This document shows positions 7,266-15,201 of a stretch of 64,000 bases of DNA, piece by piece. Origin of the DNA: Kitasatospora acidiphila (lineage in GTDB: Bacteria > Actinomycetota > Actinomycetes > Streptomycetales > Streptomycetaceae); assembly GCF_006636205.1 (NCBI RefSeq), contig NZ_VIGB01000003.1, positions 7,752,501 through 7,816,500 of the forward strand. The letters are read 5' to 3'. The position numbers and the translations under genes are program-made. The notes below the pieces were generated by a model. The model saw nothing but the letters and a program-made list of their open reading frames with translations. It made no database searches and was not told the DNA's origin. Within the stretch, counting starts at the first letter, position 1. Each line of letters opens with the position of its first letter.

Positions 7266-9380
7266 ATGCGTGTTCCGCTGAAACAACTCACCGGCGCACT
7301 GGCCACCATGGCGCTCGCCGCCGCTTCGCTCACCACCCTCACCCTCGGCAGCGCCATCCCCGCCGCCGCACTCGGCAACGGCGCTGCCCTCACCCCGCCG
7401 ATGGGCTGGAACTCCTGGAACTCGCTCGGTACCGGCGTGACCGAGCAGCAGGTCCAGCAGACCATCGACTTCATGTCCGCCAACGGCCTGGTGCAGGCCG
7501 GCTACAACAGCGTCACCATCGACGACGGCTGGTCGGTGGGCCACCGCGACGGCCAGACCACGGACTTCGCCAAGAACTCCTACGGCGCCATGCAGCTCTA
7601 CGACGCCAACGGCAACCCGGTCCCGGGCACCGACGGCACCGGCAACGACCCCACCTCCGGCCACCTGACCCCGAACGGCGCCTTCCCCTCGCAGACCGTC
7701 AACGGCCAGACGATGAACGGGATCCAGTACCTGGCCTGGTACGCCCACAGCAAGGGCATGAAGTTCGGCGTCTACGCCACCGACACCTACACCACCTGCC
7801 AGGGCCACCCCGGCAGCCTCGGCCACGAGAGCACCGACGCCACCGACTTCGTCTCCTGGGGCGTCGACTTCGTGAAGTACGACGACTGCCCGTACGGCCC
7901 GCCGATCACCGGCCCCGACGGCCACAACTACGGCACCCAGGGCGAGGGCAAGGAGCTCACCCAGTCCATCTACGCCCGGGTCCAGACCTTCCAGCACGCG
8001 CTGGACGCCGCCTCCGCCGCCCAGGGCAAGCCCCGCGTGGTGCTCTCCGTCTCCGCCCAGCCGGTCCACACCGGCGTGCCCTACCTGCTGAACGCCAACG
8101 ACCCGGCCCGCACCGACCCGGTGATCGTCGCGGCCGGCACCCCGCAGTACCAGTCGCCCGGTTACTCGCCCACCGGCGTCTGGTGCGGCCAGGTCGCCAA
8201 CCTGTGCCGGATCGGCGGCGACCGCGACAGCGAGCTCAACGGGGTGCTCTACAACGGTCAGTTGCAGACCGCACTGCAGTACGCGGGCAACGTCCGCCCG
8301 GGCGGCTGGAACGACCTGGACATGAGCTTCGCGGGCTGGCAGGACGTCTTCGGCGACTACGGGGTCACCGACACCTGTACCTGCCACAAGCCGTTCACCG
8401 ACGACGAGTCGCGCACCGAGCTCTCCATCCTCTCCATGATGGCGGCCCCGCTGATCTCCGGCGCCGACCTGCGCACCGCCGCCGACTCGCAGCACACGGA
8501 CAGCGGTTACACCTGGTCCACCGGGATCACCGCCTCCTCGCTGGCGATCCTGAAGAACGCCGACATGATCGCCATCGACCAGGACGCCCTGGGCAAGGCG
8601 GCCACCCTGGTCGGCAGCGCACCCGCGTCGCCGACCGCGCCGGTGATCCTTAAGCGCCAACTGGCCAACGGCGACACGGCCGTGGCACTGGTCAACCAGG
8701 ACCCGAGCAACTGGGCCATGCCCAGCACCACCCTCAGCGCCCTCGGCCTGACCGGGTCCAGTTACAGCTACAAGGAGGTCTGGAGCGGCGCCACCGGCAC
8801 CACCACCGGGACCATCGGCGGCAGTTGGATCCCGGCGCACGGCGTCGCGCTCTACCGGCTCACCGCCGGCAGTGGCAGCGGCACCGGCGGCACCGGTGGG
8901 TCGAACGTCGTCGGCGACGGCAAGTACCACAGCATCGCGGCCGGCGGCACCGGCGGCACCGGCGGCACCGGCGGCACCGGCGGCAAGGTGCTGGAGGTGC
9001 AGGGCGGCTGCGGTGCGGCGGTGGGCGGCAACTCCGACATCAACGCCTACCAGAGCGGAAACGCCGCCCAGCAGTGGCTGTTCACGCCCAACGCCAACGG
9101 CACCGTGCAGATCACCGACAACTGCGCCACCACGGCTCAGACGCACGGCGTGCTCTCGGCGGGCGCCCAGGCCGGCAACAGCGCCTACCTGCTGAACAGT
9201 TACCCGGGCAACCCCTGGCAGGAGTGGAAGGTGCAGCAGAACGCCGCCGGCGGGCTCACCATCACCAACGTGGGCAACGGCATGGTGCTGGACACCAGTG
9301 GCAGTGCCGCCGGCTCGGTCGCGGTGACCAACCCCGGCAACTCCTCGGCACCGGGCCAGAGCTGGACGGTGACCAGCTGA
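7266..9380 (+). CDS. GH27 alpha-galactosidase with C-terminal ricin-type lectin domain
   Basis: A 704-residue secreted glycoside hydrolase. A Sec signal peptide (about residues 1-36, ending AIPAAALG) precedes the family 27 start TPPMGWNSWNSLG. The nucleophile Asp lies in VDFVKYDDC near residue 205 and the acid/base Asp in GGWNDLDM near 349. The TIM barrel is followed by a beta domain to about 540, then a Gly/Thr linker of repeated GGT units, and a C-terminal beta-trefoil lectin domain with QQWLF and WQEWKV (ricin/CBM13 type). The enzyme would remove terminal alpha-linked galactose from plant oligo- or polysaccharides outside the cell. Fusion to a lectin is common in streptomycetes. The linker DNA at 8943-8985 is a GGCACCGGC tandem repeat. 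Confidence 0.95.
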   Translation: MRVPLKQLTGALATMALAAASLTTLTLGSAIPAAALGNGAALTPPMGWNSWNSLGTGVTEQQVQQTIDFMSANGLVQAGYNSVTIDDGWSVGHRDGQTTDFAKNSYGAMQLYDANGNPVPGTDGTGNDPTSGHLTPNGAFPSQTVNGQTMNGIQYLAWYAHSKGMKFGVYATDTYTTCQGHPGSLGHESTDATDFVSWGVDFVKYDDCPYGPPITGPDGHNYGTQGEGKELTQSIYARVQTFQHALDAASAAQGKPRVVLSVSAQPVHTGVPYLLNANDPARTDPVIVAAGTPQYQSPGYSPTGVWCGQVANLCRIGGDRDSELNGVLYNGQLQTALQYAGNVRPGGWNDLDMSFAGWQDVFGDYGVTDTCTCHKPFTDDESRTELSILSMMAAPLISGADLRTAADSQHTDSGYTWSTGITASSLAILKNADMIAIDQDALGKAATLVGSAPASPTAPVILKRQLANGDTAVALVNQDPSNWAMPSTTLSALGLTGSSYSYKEVWSGATGTTTGTIGGSWIPAHGVALYRLTAGSGSGTGGTGGSNVVGDGKYHSIAAGGTGGTGGTGGTGGKVLEVQGGCGAAVGGNSDINAYQSGNAAQQWLFTPNANGTVQITDNCATTAQTHGVLSAGAQAGNSAYLLNSYPGNPWQEWKVQQNAAGGLTITNVGNGMVLDTSGSAAGSVAVTNPGNSSAPGQSWTVTS

Positions 9381-9399
9381 GCGGACATCAGTAGCGGTG

Positions 9400-9430
9400 G
9401 CGGCCGGACCCCTGATGACGGTCCGGCCGC
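9400..9430 (+). terminator. Hairpin terminator
   Basis: A perfect 11-bp stem (GCGGCCGGACC and complement) with a 9-nt loop begins 20 bp after the alpha-galactosidase stop. Confidence 0.8.
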
Positions 9431-9450
9431 ACTGCTGATTGGATCTCGGC

Positions 9451-9918
9451 ATGAGCACTGAACTGACTGACCTGACCGACCTGCCGGAGCTTCCTGAGCT
9501 GCCTGACGGCTACGAGATCTCCACCGACCCGGCCCGCCTGGACGCCGCGCAGATCCACCGCTGGCTCTCCGAGGACGCCTACTGGGCGATCGGCCGGCCT
9601 CGGGAGAAGCAGGACCGGGCGATCGCCGGCTCGCTCAACTTCGGCGTCTACCAGAGCTCGTCCGGCGCCCAGGTGGCATACGCCCGGGTGGTCACCGACC
9701 ACGCCACCTTCGCCTACCTCTGCGACGTCTTCGTGGACCGGTCGGTGCGCGGCAAGGGCCTCGGCACGGTGCTGGCCGCGGCGGTGCGCGACCACCTGGC
9801 GCCGCTGGGGTTGCGCCGGATCGTGCTCGCCACCGACGACGCGCACGGCGTCTACGCCAAGGCGGGCTTCGAGCCGCTGGCCGATCCCGGGAAGTGGATG
9901 GCCCTCCGGCAGAAGTAG
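9451..9918 (+). CDS. GNAT-family N-acetyltransferase
   Basis: A 155-residue acetyltransferase. The ATG at 9451 follows a weak ribosome site; a TTG 12 bp upstream is the alternative. The acetyl-CoA loop is in VDRSVRGKGLGTVLAAAV (residues about 95-112), preceded by LCDVFV and followed by RIVLATDDAHGVYAKAGFEPL, which is typical of single-domain GNAT proteins that acetylate small molecules or peptide N-termini. The first residues repeat LTDL and PELPELPD. The gene stands alone: a terminator lies upstream and the next gene is convergent. The substrate is unknown. Confidence 0.88.
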   Translation: MSTELTDLTDLPELPELPDGYEISTDPARLDAAQIHRWLSEDAYWAIGRPREKQDRAIAGSLNFGVYQSSSGAQVAYARVVTDHATFAYLCDVFVDRSVRGKGLGTVLAAAVRDHLAPLGLRRIVLATDDAHGVYAKAGFEPLADPGKWMALRQK

Positions 9919-9972
9919 CACGCTGCTGCGGGGGATCGGGTGACCAAGCGCTTGCTCAGCCGATCAGCCGGA

Positions 9973-10665
9973 TCAGCCGGATTGCCGTGGAGCGTCACCC
10001 CCACCGGCCAGCTCCAGCAGCCGCCGCACCTCCTGGTCGCTGGTCTGGTCGAAGTCGTCGTAGAACTGCCCCACCGCCATGAAGGCCGCCGGTGCGCTCA
10101 GGCAGACCAGGTCGTCCGCCAGCGGCCCGAGCACCCGCAACGCCTCCGGTGAGGTCACCGGCACCGCCAGCAGCAGCTGGTCGACGTCGCGCCGCCGCAG
10201 CACCGCCATCGCCGCCCGCACCGTGGCGCCGGTGGCGATCCCGTCGTCGACCAGCACCACGGCCCGGCCGGCGGGATCCAACGGCGGACGGTCGCCGCGC
10301 AGCCGCCCGGTCCGCTCCGCCACCTCGGCGGCGGTCTCGTCGGCCAGCCGCTCAAGCCGCTCGGCGGAGATGCCGAGCGCGGCGATGATGTCGTGGTTGA
10401 ACAGCCGGATGCCGCCCTCGCCGACCGCGCCAAGGGCCAGCTCCGGCTGCCCGGGCGCGCCGATCTTGCGGACCACCAGGATGTCCAGCGGCGCCTCCAT
10501 CATCCGGGCCACCTCATAGGCGACCGGGACCCCGCCGCGTGGCAGCCCCACCACGATCGGCCGGTCGGCGGCCCAGCCGGCCACCCGCTTGCCGAGCAGC
10601 CGCCCGGCGTCCGCGCGGTCGCGGAACCTCATCTGGTGCTGACCATGCGCATGGAAGACGGTCAT
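9973..10665 (-). CDS. Phosphoribosyltransferase-domain protein
   Basis: A 230-residue protein of the type I phosphoribosyltransferase fold. It shows PIVVGLPRGGVPVAYEVAR early and the PRPP-binding loop AVVLVDDGIATGATVRAA near residue 130, which holds the two acidic residues and Thr of the family. The start ATG at 10663-10665 is preceded by GGAGGGTGGG; a second ATG at 10632 (MRFRDR) is possible. Stand-alone proteins of this type are common in actinobacteria, often near stress genes, and their true substrate is not settled. The gene is separated from ctaG by a strong hairpin. The role is therefore given only at domain level. Confidence 0.88.
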   Translation of the reverse strand: MTVFHAHGQHQMRFRDRADAGRLLGKRVAGWAADRPIVVGLPRGGVPVAYEVARMMEAPLDILVVRKIGAPGQPELALGAVGEGGIRLFNHDIIAALGISAERLERLADETAAEVAERTGRLRGDRPPLDPAGRAVVLVDDGIATGATVRAAMAVLRRRDVDQLLLAVPVTSPEALRVLGPLADDLVCLSAPAAFMAVGQFYDDFDQTSDQEVRRLLELAGGGDAPRQSG

Positions 10666-10823
10666 CGCTCTCACCCACCCTCCAGCCTGCCACGGCCCCG
10701 TCGCCCGGGCCCCGTCGCCCCGGCCCCGCCGGAACGGCCCTGGCGGCCAGGCCCTGCCACCTCCGCCGGCCCGCCCGGGACGCCCAGGCCCCGCCACCCC
10801 ACCCCGGCACGCCCCGGAAACGC

Positions 10824-10861
10824 CGAAGTCCCGCCCACCCGCACGGGTGGACAGGACTTCG
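10824..10861 (-). terminator. Hairpin terminator after ctaG
   Basis: CGAAGTCC pairs with GGACTTCG, enclosing a second stem of CCCACCCG and CGGGTGG. The hairpin begins 14 bp after the ctaG stop on the minus strand. Confidence 0.8.
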
Positions 10862-10875
10862 ACGAGCTCGGTGCC

Positions 10876-11856
10876 TCAGCCCGCCTGGGCCGGCCGGCTG
10901 CCGCGCTTCTCCAGCGAGGCGAGGTACGCGTTGTACGCGGCGAGCTCGGCATCCCCGTCACGGTCCGCCGCGCGGTCGGTGCGGGTCGCCTGCCGCTGCT
11001 CCGACTTGGCCCACTGGAAGACCAGCGCGACCAGCACCACGGCGGTCGGAATCTCACCGAAGGCCCAGGTGAACCCGCCGGCCATCTTCTGATCCGCCAT
11101 CAGGTCGGTGCCGGGCGGCGCGGTGGCCATGGTGAAGGTGGTCACCAGCTGACTGGTCGCCATCATCACCGCCACCCCGAAGAAGGCGTGGAACGGCATC
11201 CCCATGAACAGTTCGAGGATCCGCATCACATGGCCGGGGCGGTGCGGTCCCGGGTCGACGCCCATGATCGGCCAGAAGAAGAGCAGCCCGACGGCCAGGA
11301 AGTGCACCATCATCGCGAGGTGCCCGATCCGCGACTGCATCAGGGTGTCGAACAGCGGCGTGAAGTAGAGGCCGTAGAGGCTCGCGATGAAGAGCGGGAT
11401 GGTGAAGGCCGGATGCGAGATCACCCGGACGTACCGGCTGTGCAGCAGCGCCACCAGCAGCTCGCGCGGCCCGCGCGGCCGCCCCTTGCCGGCCGGCCGC
11501 AGCGCACGCAGCGCCAGCGTGATCGGCGCGCCGAGCAGCAGCAGGATCGGCGACAGCATGCTCAGCACCATGTGCTGCATCATGTGGGCGCTGAACAGCA
11601 CCATGCCGTAGTCGTTCAGCCCGGAGCAGGTGACCGCGACCACCGTGAGCACCCCGAGCAACCAGGCCACCGTGCGCCCCACCGGCCAGCGGTCACCGCG
11701 CCGGACCAGTCGGACCACCCCGGCCCCGTACAGGCCGAGCGCCACCAGGCAGCCCACCAGGAACGGCCAGTCGGGGGACCAGGTGAGCGCCGAGTCCAGT
11801 GAGAACGGCCCGAGCATCCCGCCACCGTGGTGGTGCATCCCCGTCATACCGTCCAT
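10876..11856 (-). CDS. ctaG: Cytochrome c oxidase assembly protein, CtaG family
   Basis: A 326-residue integral membrane protein. The start is rich in Met and His (MDGMTGMHHHGGGM), fitting copper handling. About seven hydrophobic segments follow, with conserved AHMMQHMVLSMLSPILLLLG, HPAFTIPLFIASLYGLYFTP and a tail QKMAGGFTWAFGEIPTAVV. This matches the caa3_CtaG domain, whose members help insert copper into the CuB site of haem-copper oxidases. The C-terminal 50 residues are charged and cytoplasmic. The gene is flanked by a hairpin and a separate phosphatase gene, so it is probably transcribed alone. Upstream (11857-11979) no clear promoter was recognised. Confidence 0.93.
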   Translation of the reverse strand: MDGMTGMHHHGGGMLGPFSLDSALTWSPDWPFLVGCLVALGLYGAGVVRLVRRGDRWPVGRTVAWLLGVLTVVAVTCSGLNDYGMVLFSAHMMQHMVLSMLSPILLLLGAPITLALRALRPAGKGRPRGPRELLVALLHSRYVRVISHPAFTIPLFIASLYGLYFTPLFDTLMQSRIGHLAMMVHFLAVGLLFFWPIMGVDPGPHRPGHVMRILELFMGMPFHAFFGVAVMMATSQLVTTFTMATAPPGTDLMADQKMAGGFTWAFGEIPTAVVLVALVFQWAKSEQRQATRTDRAADRDGDAELAAYNAYLASLEKRGSRPAQAG

Positions 11857-11979
11857 CGGCGGCCCTGCTTTCCTTCGTGGCGGCGGACCCCCGTTACCGC
11901 GTCAGGTCCGGTTCGTCCGTTTTTCATCGGCTCCACAGTACGGGCGCCCACGTGCGGCAGGGCCACCGGGGTGGCCGCG

Positions 11980-13101
11980 TCACGCCACGCCAGGCTCGAT
12001 GGGCCGCCCGGCCACCAGGACCGCGATGTCGTCGCTGGCCGTGGTGCCGTAGTCGGCCAGGTCGCCCTGCAGCCGGTCGAGCAGTGGGCGGGACGGCAGG
12101 CCGGTCCAGTCTTCGATCCGCTCCAGCAGCGGGTAGAAGGTGCCGGTGCGGTCCCGGGTCTCGCTGACGCCGTCGGTGTAGACCAGCAGCCGGTCGCCGG
12201 GGCCGAACGGGACGGTGTCCACCGGGTACTCGTCGTTCAGCAGCGGCGACAGGTTCAGCGGCAGCGCGGGGGTGCTCGGCTCCAGCGGCCGCACCGCTTC
12301 GCCGTGCAGCAGCAGCGGCGGCGGATGGCCGCAGTTGAGCAGGCGGGCCACCGGCTGGTCGGGCGGCACCTCCAGCAGCACGGCGGTGGCGAACCGCTCG
12401 GCGGCGTCCGACCCCGGCACCCGCTCGGAGTAGCGGCGCATGCTGGTCTCCAGCCGGTCGACCAGCCCGGTGAGCTCCGGCTCGTCGTAGGCGGCCTCGC
12501 GGAACGAGCCGAGCAGCACCGAGGCCGTCTCCACCGCGGCCAGCCCCTTGCCCTGCACATCGCCGACGATCACGCGCACCCCGTGCGGCGTGCGCAACGC
12601 CTCGTAGAAGTCGCCGCCGATCCGGGCCCGGGCGGCCGCGGCCGCGTACAGCAGATCGAGGTCCACCCCGGCCAGGCGGGGTGGCATCGGGCGCAGCAGG
12701 ACCTGTTGCGCGGTGTCGGCGACCGCGCTGATCTCGGCCAGTTCGCGTTCCCTGGTCTGGCGCACATGGCTGGCGAAGCAGGCCGCCAGGGTGACGGCGA
12801 GGATCACCAGCAGCCCGGTGAGCAGTGAGGACGGCCGCACCGGCCCACCCCGGGTGAAGCTGAGCAGCACCTCGAAGCCGGCCGCCAGCACGCCGAACGC
12901 GGCGGTCGCGGGCACGTTCCAGGTGGCGGCGGCCAGCGCGGGAGCGGCCGACAGCACCCGGTCGAACCGCTGCGCGCCCGGCGTCGACGCATCGACGACC
13001 ACTGCCAGGGCGATCAGCAGGAACGGGGACCAGCGGGTGATCTCTCGGGAGGAGCCCTCCCGGCGGTGGCCGACCGGCCCGCCTCGGGGAGAGTTGTGCA
13101 C
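11980..13101 (-). CDS. Membrane PP2C-type (RsbU/SpoIIE) serine/threonine phosphatase
   Basis: A 373-residue protein. The N-terminal 115 residues hold three to four membrane segments (SPFLLIALAVVVDA, ATAAFGVLAAGFEVLL, LTGLLVILAVTLAACFASHV). A short coiled linker (RQTRERELAEISAVADTAQQ) leads to a SpoIIE/PP2C domain with metal-binding motifs ARIGGDFYEAL, VIVGDVQGKGLAAVE and CGHPPPLLL, LLVYTDGVSE and SDDIAVLVA. Such phosphatases reactivate anti-anti-sigma factors in partner-switching cascades. No sensor domain is visible apart from the membrane part, and no anti-sigma partner lies next to it. The start ATG (13099-13101) is the only plausible one near the first basic segment. Confidence 0.92.
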   Translation of the reverse strand: MHNSPRGGPVGHRREGSSREITRWSPFLLIALAVVVDASTPGAQRFDRVLSAAPALAAATWNVPATAAFGVLAAGFEVLLSFTRGGPVRPSSLLTGLLVILAVTLAACFASHVRQTRERELAEISAVADTAQQVLLRPMPPRLAGVDLDLLYAAAAARARIGGDFYEALRTPHGVRVIVGDVQGKGLAAVETASVLLGSFREAAYDEPELTGLVDRLETSMRRYSERVPGSDAAERFATAVLLEVPPDQPVARLLNCGHPPPLLLHGEAVRPLEPSTPALPLNLSPLLNDEYPVDTVPFGPGDRLLVYTDGVSETRDRTGTFYPLLERIEDWTGLPSRPLLDRLQGDLADYGTTASDDIAVLVAGRPIEPGVA

Positions 13102-13125
13102 CGGCTCAGGTTACCGGCCGGTTCG

Positions 13126-13162
13126 CCGTGCGTGGCGCACCGCGCGGGCGCGCCACGCACGG
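13126..13162 (-). terminator. Hairpin terminator
   Basis: A perfect 12-bp stem (CCGTGCGTGGCG and complement) lies 29 bp downstream of the cold-shock-domain gene on the minus strand. Confidence 0.75.
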
Positions 13163-13191
13163 TGACGGAATGTCAGGAAGGCCGCGGAGCC

Positions 13192-13635
13192 TCAGCCCTC
13201 GATCCAGTTGTGCTGCCGACTCAGGTCGACCAGTGCCTTGCGGATCGCCAGGATCTGGGTGCCGGTCAGCGTCGGCGCGGCGGTGAGCAGCGTCTCGGTC
13301 AGCTCGTGCTGGAACTCGGCGGACGACAGGACGTCGCACAGGTTGTCACCCGGGGTCTCCTCCCGGGTGGCCCACGGCGGGATGACGGCGACCGGCGGGC
13401 GCTGCACTCCGATGCCCTCCCGGGGCGGTGCGTCGACCAGCCGCACCCGTGAGGCCTTCATGCCCCGCTCGCCCTGCTCCGCGTCGAACGACACCGCCAG
13501 GCCCGCGCGGAAGAGGTGCTTCTCCCCGAGCAGGTCGTTGGCGTGCATGAAGAGATCCTCACCCCCTTCATCGGGGGCGATGAAGCCGTACCCGCGAACC
13601 TCGTCGAACCGCAGAATGTGCCCTGTAGACGCCAC
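13192..13635 (-). CDS. Cold-shock-domain protein with C-terminal extension
   Basis: A 147-residue protein. Residues 1-65 form a cold-shock (OB-fold) domain with RGYGFIAPDEGGEDLFMHAND, the RNP-type motif for single-stranded nucleic acid binding, although the usual KGFGFI is RGYGFI. The remaining 80 residues are an actinobacterial extension with no catalytic motif. GTG at 13633-13635 is chosen because GAGG lies five bases upstream and the product then begins at the conserved ASTGHILRFDE; a GTG at 13665 would add 10 residues. It probably acts as an RNA chaperone or growth-phase regulator. It stands alone between two hairpins. Confidence 0.85.
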   Translation of the reverse strand: MASTGHILRFDEVRGYGFIAPDEGGEDLFMHANDLLGEKHLFRAGLAVSFDAEQGERGMKASRVRLVDAPPREGIGVQRPPVAVIPPWATREETPGDNLCDVLSSAEFQHELTETLLTAAPTLTGTQILAIRKALVDLSRQHNWIEG

Positions 13636-13770
13636 AATGACCTCAATCGCCTCTGGAGAACCCACACCTCAAAAGCCGCCGGCGCCAAGAGTGCCGACGC
13701 GCCGCCCACTGTAGCGCGGCCGGGGGCCTGCGGTCAGGAGATCGGGGCATGCGGCGCACGGGCCGCGCAC

Positions 13771-13793
13771 GCCCCGCCGGGTGGCGGCGGGGC
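13771..13793 (-). terminator. Probable pfkA terminator
   Basis: An 8-bp stem GCCCCGCC/GGCGGGGC with a 7-nt loop lies about 40 bp downstream of the pfkA stop on the minus strand. Confidence 0.6.
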
Positions 13794-13831
13794 GCTGCTC
13801 GCGGCGGTGACCGCTTCCGGGTGACAGCGCG

Positions 13832-14857
13832 TCAGATGACCGTCTCGGCCTCGATGTAGCGGTCGGCGGGGACGGTCTTCAGGTCGGCCACCGCCTCGCC
13901 CAGCGGCACCAGGTTGATCTGGGTGCCGTGCAGCGCGGTGATGTGCCCGAAGGCGCCCTTGTGCGCGGCCTCCACGGCGTGCCAGCCGAACCGGGTGGCG
14001 AGCACCCGGTCGTAGGCGGTGGGGGTGCCGCCGCGCTGGGTGTGGCCGAGGATCACCGGGCGGGCCTCCTTGCCGAGGCGGTGCTCCAACTCGCGGGAGA
14101 GCTGGTTGGCGATGCCGGTGAAGCGCTCGTGGCCGTAGATGTCCTTGGTGCCCTCTTCCCAGTGCATGGTGCCGGGTTCCGGCTTGGCGCCCTCGGCGCA
14201 GACCACGATGGCGAACTTCTTGCCGCGCTCGAAGCGCTCGCGGACCACCTCGGTGAGCTTGTCGATGTGGAACGGGCGCTCCGGCACCACGATGGCGTGC
14301 GCACCGGCCGCCATGCCCGCGTTGAGCGCGATCCAGCCGGTGTGGCGGCCCATCACCTCGACCACCATCACCCGCTGGTGCGACTCGGCGGTGGTCTTCA
14401 GCCGGTCCAGCGCGTCGGTGGCCACCGAGACGGCGGTGTCGAAGCCGAAGGTGACGTCGGTGCAGGCGATGTCGTTGTCGATGGTCTTGGGTACGCCGAC
14501 CACGGGGAGTCCGGCGTCGCTCATCAGCTTGGCGGCCTTGAGGGTGCCCTCGCCGCCGATCGGGATGACCGCGTCGATGCCGAGGTCCGCGCAGTACTGC
14601 TTGGCCCGCTCCACGCCGTCCCGCAGATGGCTGGGCTGGACCCGGGAGGAGCCCAGGATGGTGCCGCCCTGGGCCAGGATGCCGCTCACCGAGTCGAGGG
14701 TCAGCGGGCGGTGGACGCCTTCGAGCAGGCCGCGCCAGCCGTCCTGGAAGCCGATGATCTCGTCGCCGTGGTCGACCACGCCGCGGTGGACCACGGAGCG
14801 GATCACCGCGTTCAGGCCGGGGCAGTCGCCGCCGCTGGTCAGCACTCCAATACGCAT
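13832..14857 (-). CDS. pfkA: 6-phosphofructokinase
   Basis: A 341-residue glycolytic enzyme that phosphorylates fructose 6-phosphate to the 1,6-bisphosphate. It shows the N-terminal RIGVLTSGGDCPGLNAVIR, the IPIGGEGTLKAA loop, the catalytic region GVPKTIDNDIACTD and the substrate-binding VMGRHTGWIALNAG. Gly rather than Asp in GGEGT is the residue associated with ATP use rather than pyrophosphate use in this actinobacterial subgroup. The Lys in PKTIDND is the usual residue for that clade. Start ATG 14855-14857 has GGGGAG upstream. A hairpin lies in the leader at 14881-14908. Streptomycetes usually carry several pfkA copies. Confidence 0.95.
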   Translation of the reverse strand: MRIGVLTSGGDCPGLNAVIRSVVHRGVVDHGDEIIGFQDGWRGLLEGVHRPLTLDSVSGILAQGGTILGSSRVQPSHLRDGVERAKQYCADLGIDAVIPIGGEGTLKAAKLMSDAGLPVVGVPKTIDNDIACTDVTFGFDTAVSVATDALDRLKTTAESHQRVMVVEVMGRHTGWIALNAGMAAGAHAIVVPERPFHIDKLTEVVRERFERGKKFAIVVCAEGAKPEPGTMHWEEGTKDIYGHERFTGIANQLSRELEHRLGKEARPVILGHTQRGGTPTAYDRVLATRFGWHAVEAAHKGAFGHITALHGTQINLVPLGEAVADLKTVPADRYIEAETVI

Positions 14858-14880
14858 TGTTCTGCAACTCCCCTTGGGGG

Positions 14881-14908
14881 CTCCGCCCAGCCGGCGAGGC
14901 TGGGGGAG
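14881..14908 (-). promoter_or_regulatory. Hairpin in pfkA leader
   Basis: CTCCGCCCAGCC pairs with GGCTGGGGGAG around a 5-nt loop, ending 24 bp before the pfkA start. The ribosome site (GGGGAG) follows it. It may be a leader attenuator or one of the short GC palindromes scattered in streptomycete genomes. Confidence 0.4.
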
Positions 14909-15111
14909 ATACCGGACGGCCGGATTACCACCTTTGGAAGGTCGAGGTCAGAATCGGACAAATCACGCCGAAACTGATCGTAGCGGCCCCCACCTCCGGC
15001 CGGGCGGGAGCAGGCACGGGGGCGGCGTCGTCGGCGCGCCCGCGCGATGGTGCCGGTTGCCGAGGAGGGTTGCATCCGACGGTGCATATTGTCTTACGTT
15101 TTTGAGGCGAC

Positions 15112-15154
15112 CGTTCGCGCCGCCGGATGCTGGACATCCGGCGGCCGGCGAACG
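15112..15154 (-). terminator. Terminator of the murT-gatD operon
   Basis: An 11-bp perfect stem (GCCGCCGGATG and complement) is extended by seven further pairs (CGTTCGC/GCGAACG) after a 2-nt bulge. It lies 48 bp downstream of the gatD stop. Confidence 0.75.
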
Positions 15155-15201
15155 TTCATCTCATGGGAGCTGATGCCCGTCAGCGCCCGCTCAACGCCTG
15201 A

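Larger units (their letters stand above)
14858..15201. other. Gene-free interval upstream of pfkA
   Basis: No convincing coding frame was found. The stretch contains the gatD-side terminator hairpin at 15112-15154, an AT-richer patch around 15085-15105 (CATATTGTCTTACG) that may hold the pfkA promoter, and the leader hairpin at 14881-14908. Confidence 0.6.

Noticed and set aside
8943..8985. Repeats that might suggest a CRISPR array
   Set aside because: They are contiguous 9-bp GGCACCGGC units encoding a Gly/Thr linker in a glycoside hydrolase, with no spacers.
14881..14908. Riboswitch upstream of pfkA
   Set aside because: Only a single simple hairpin is present; no multi-stem conserved aptamer could be drawn.
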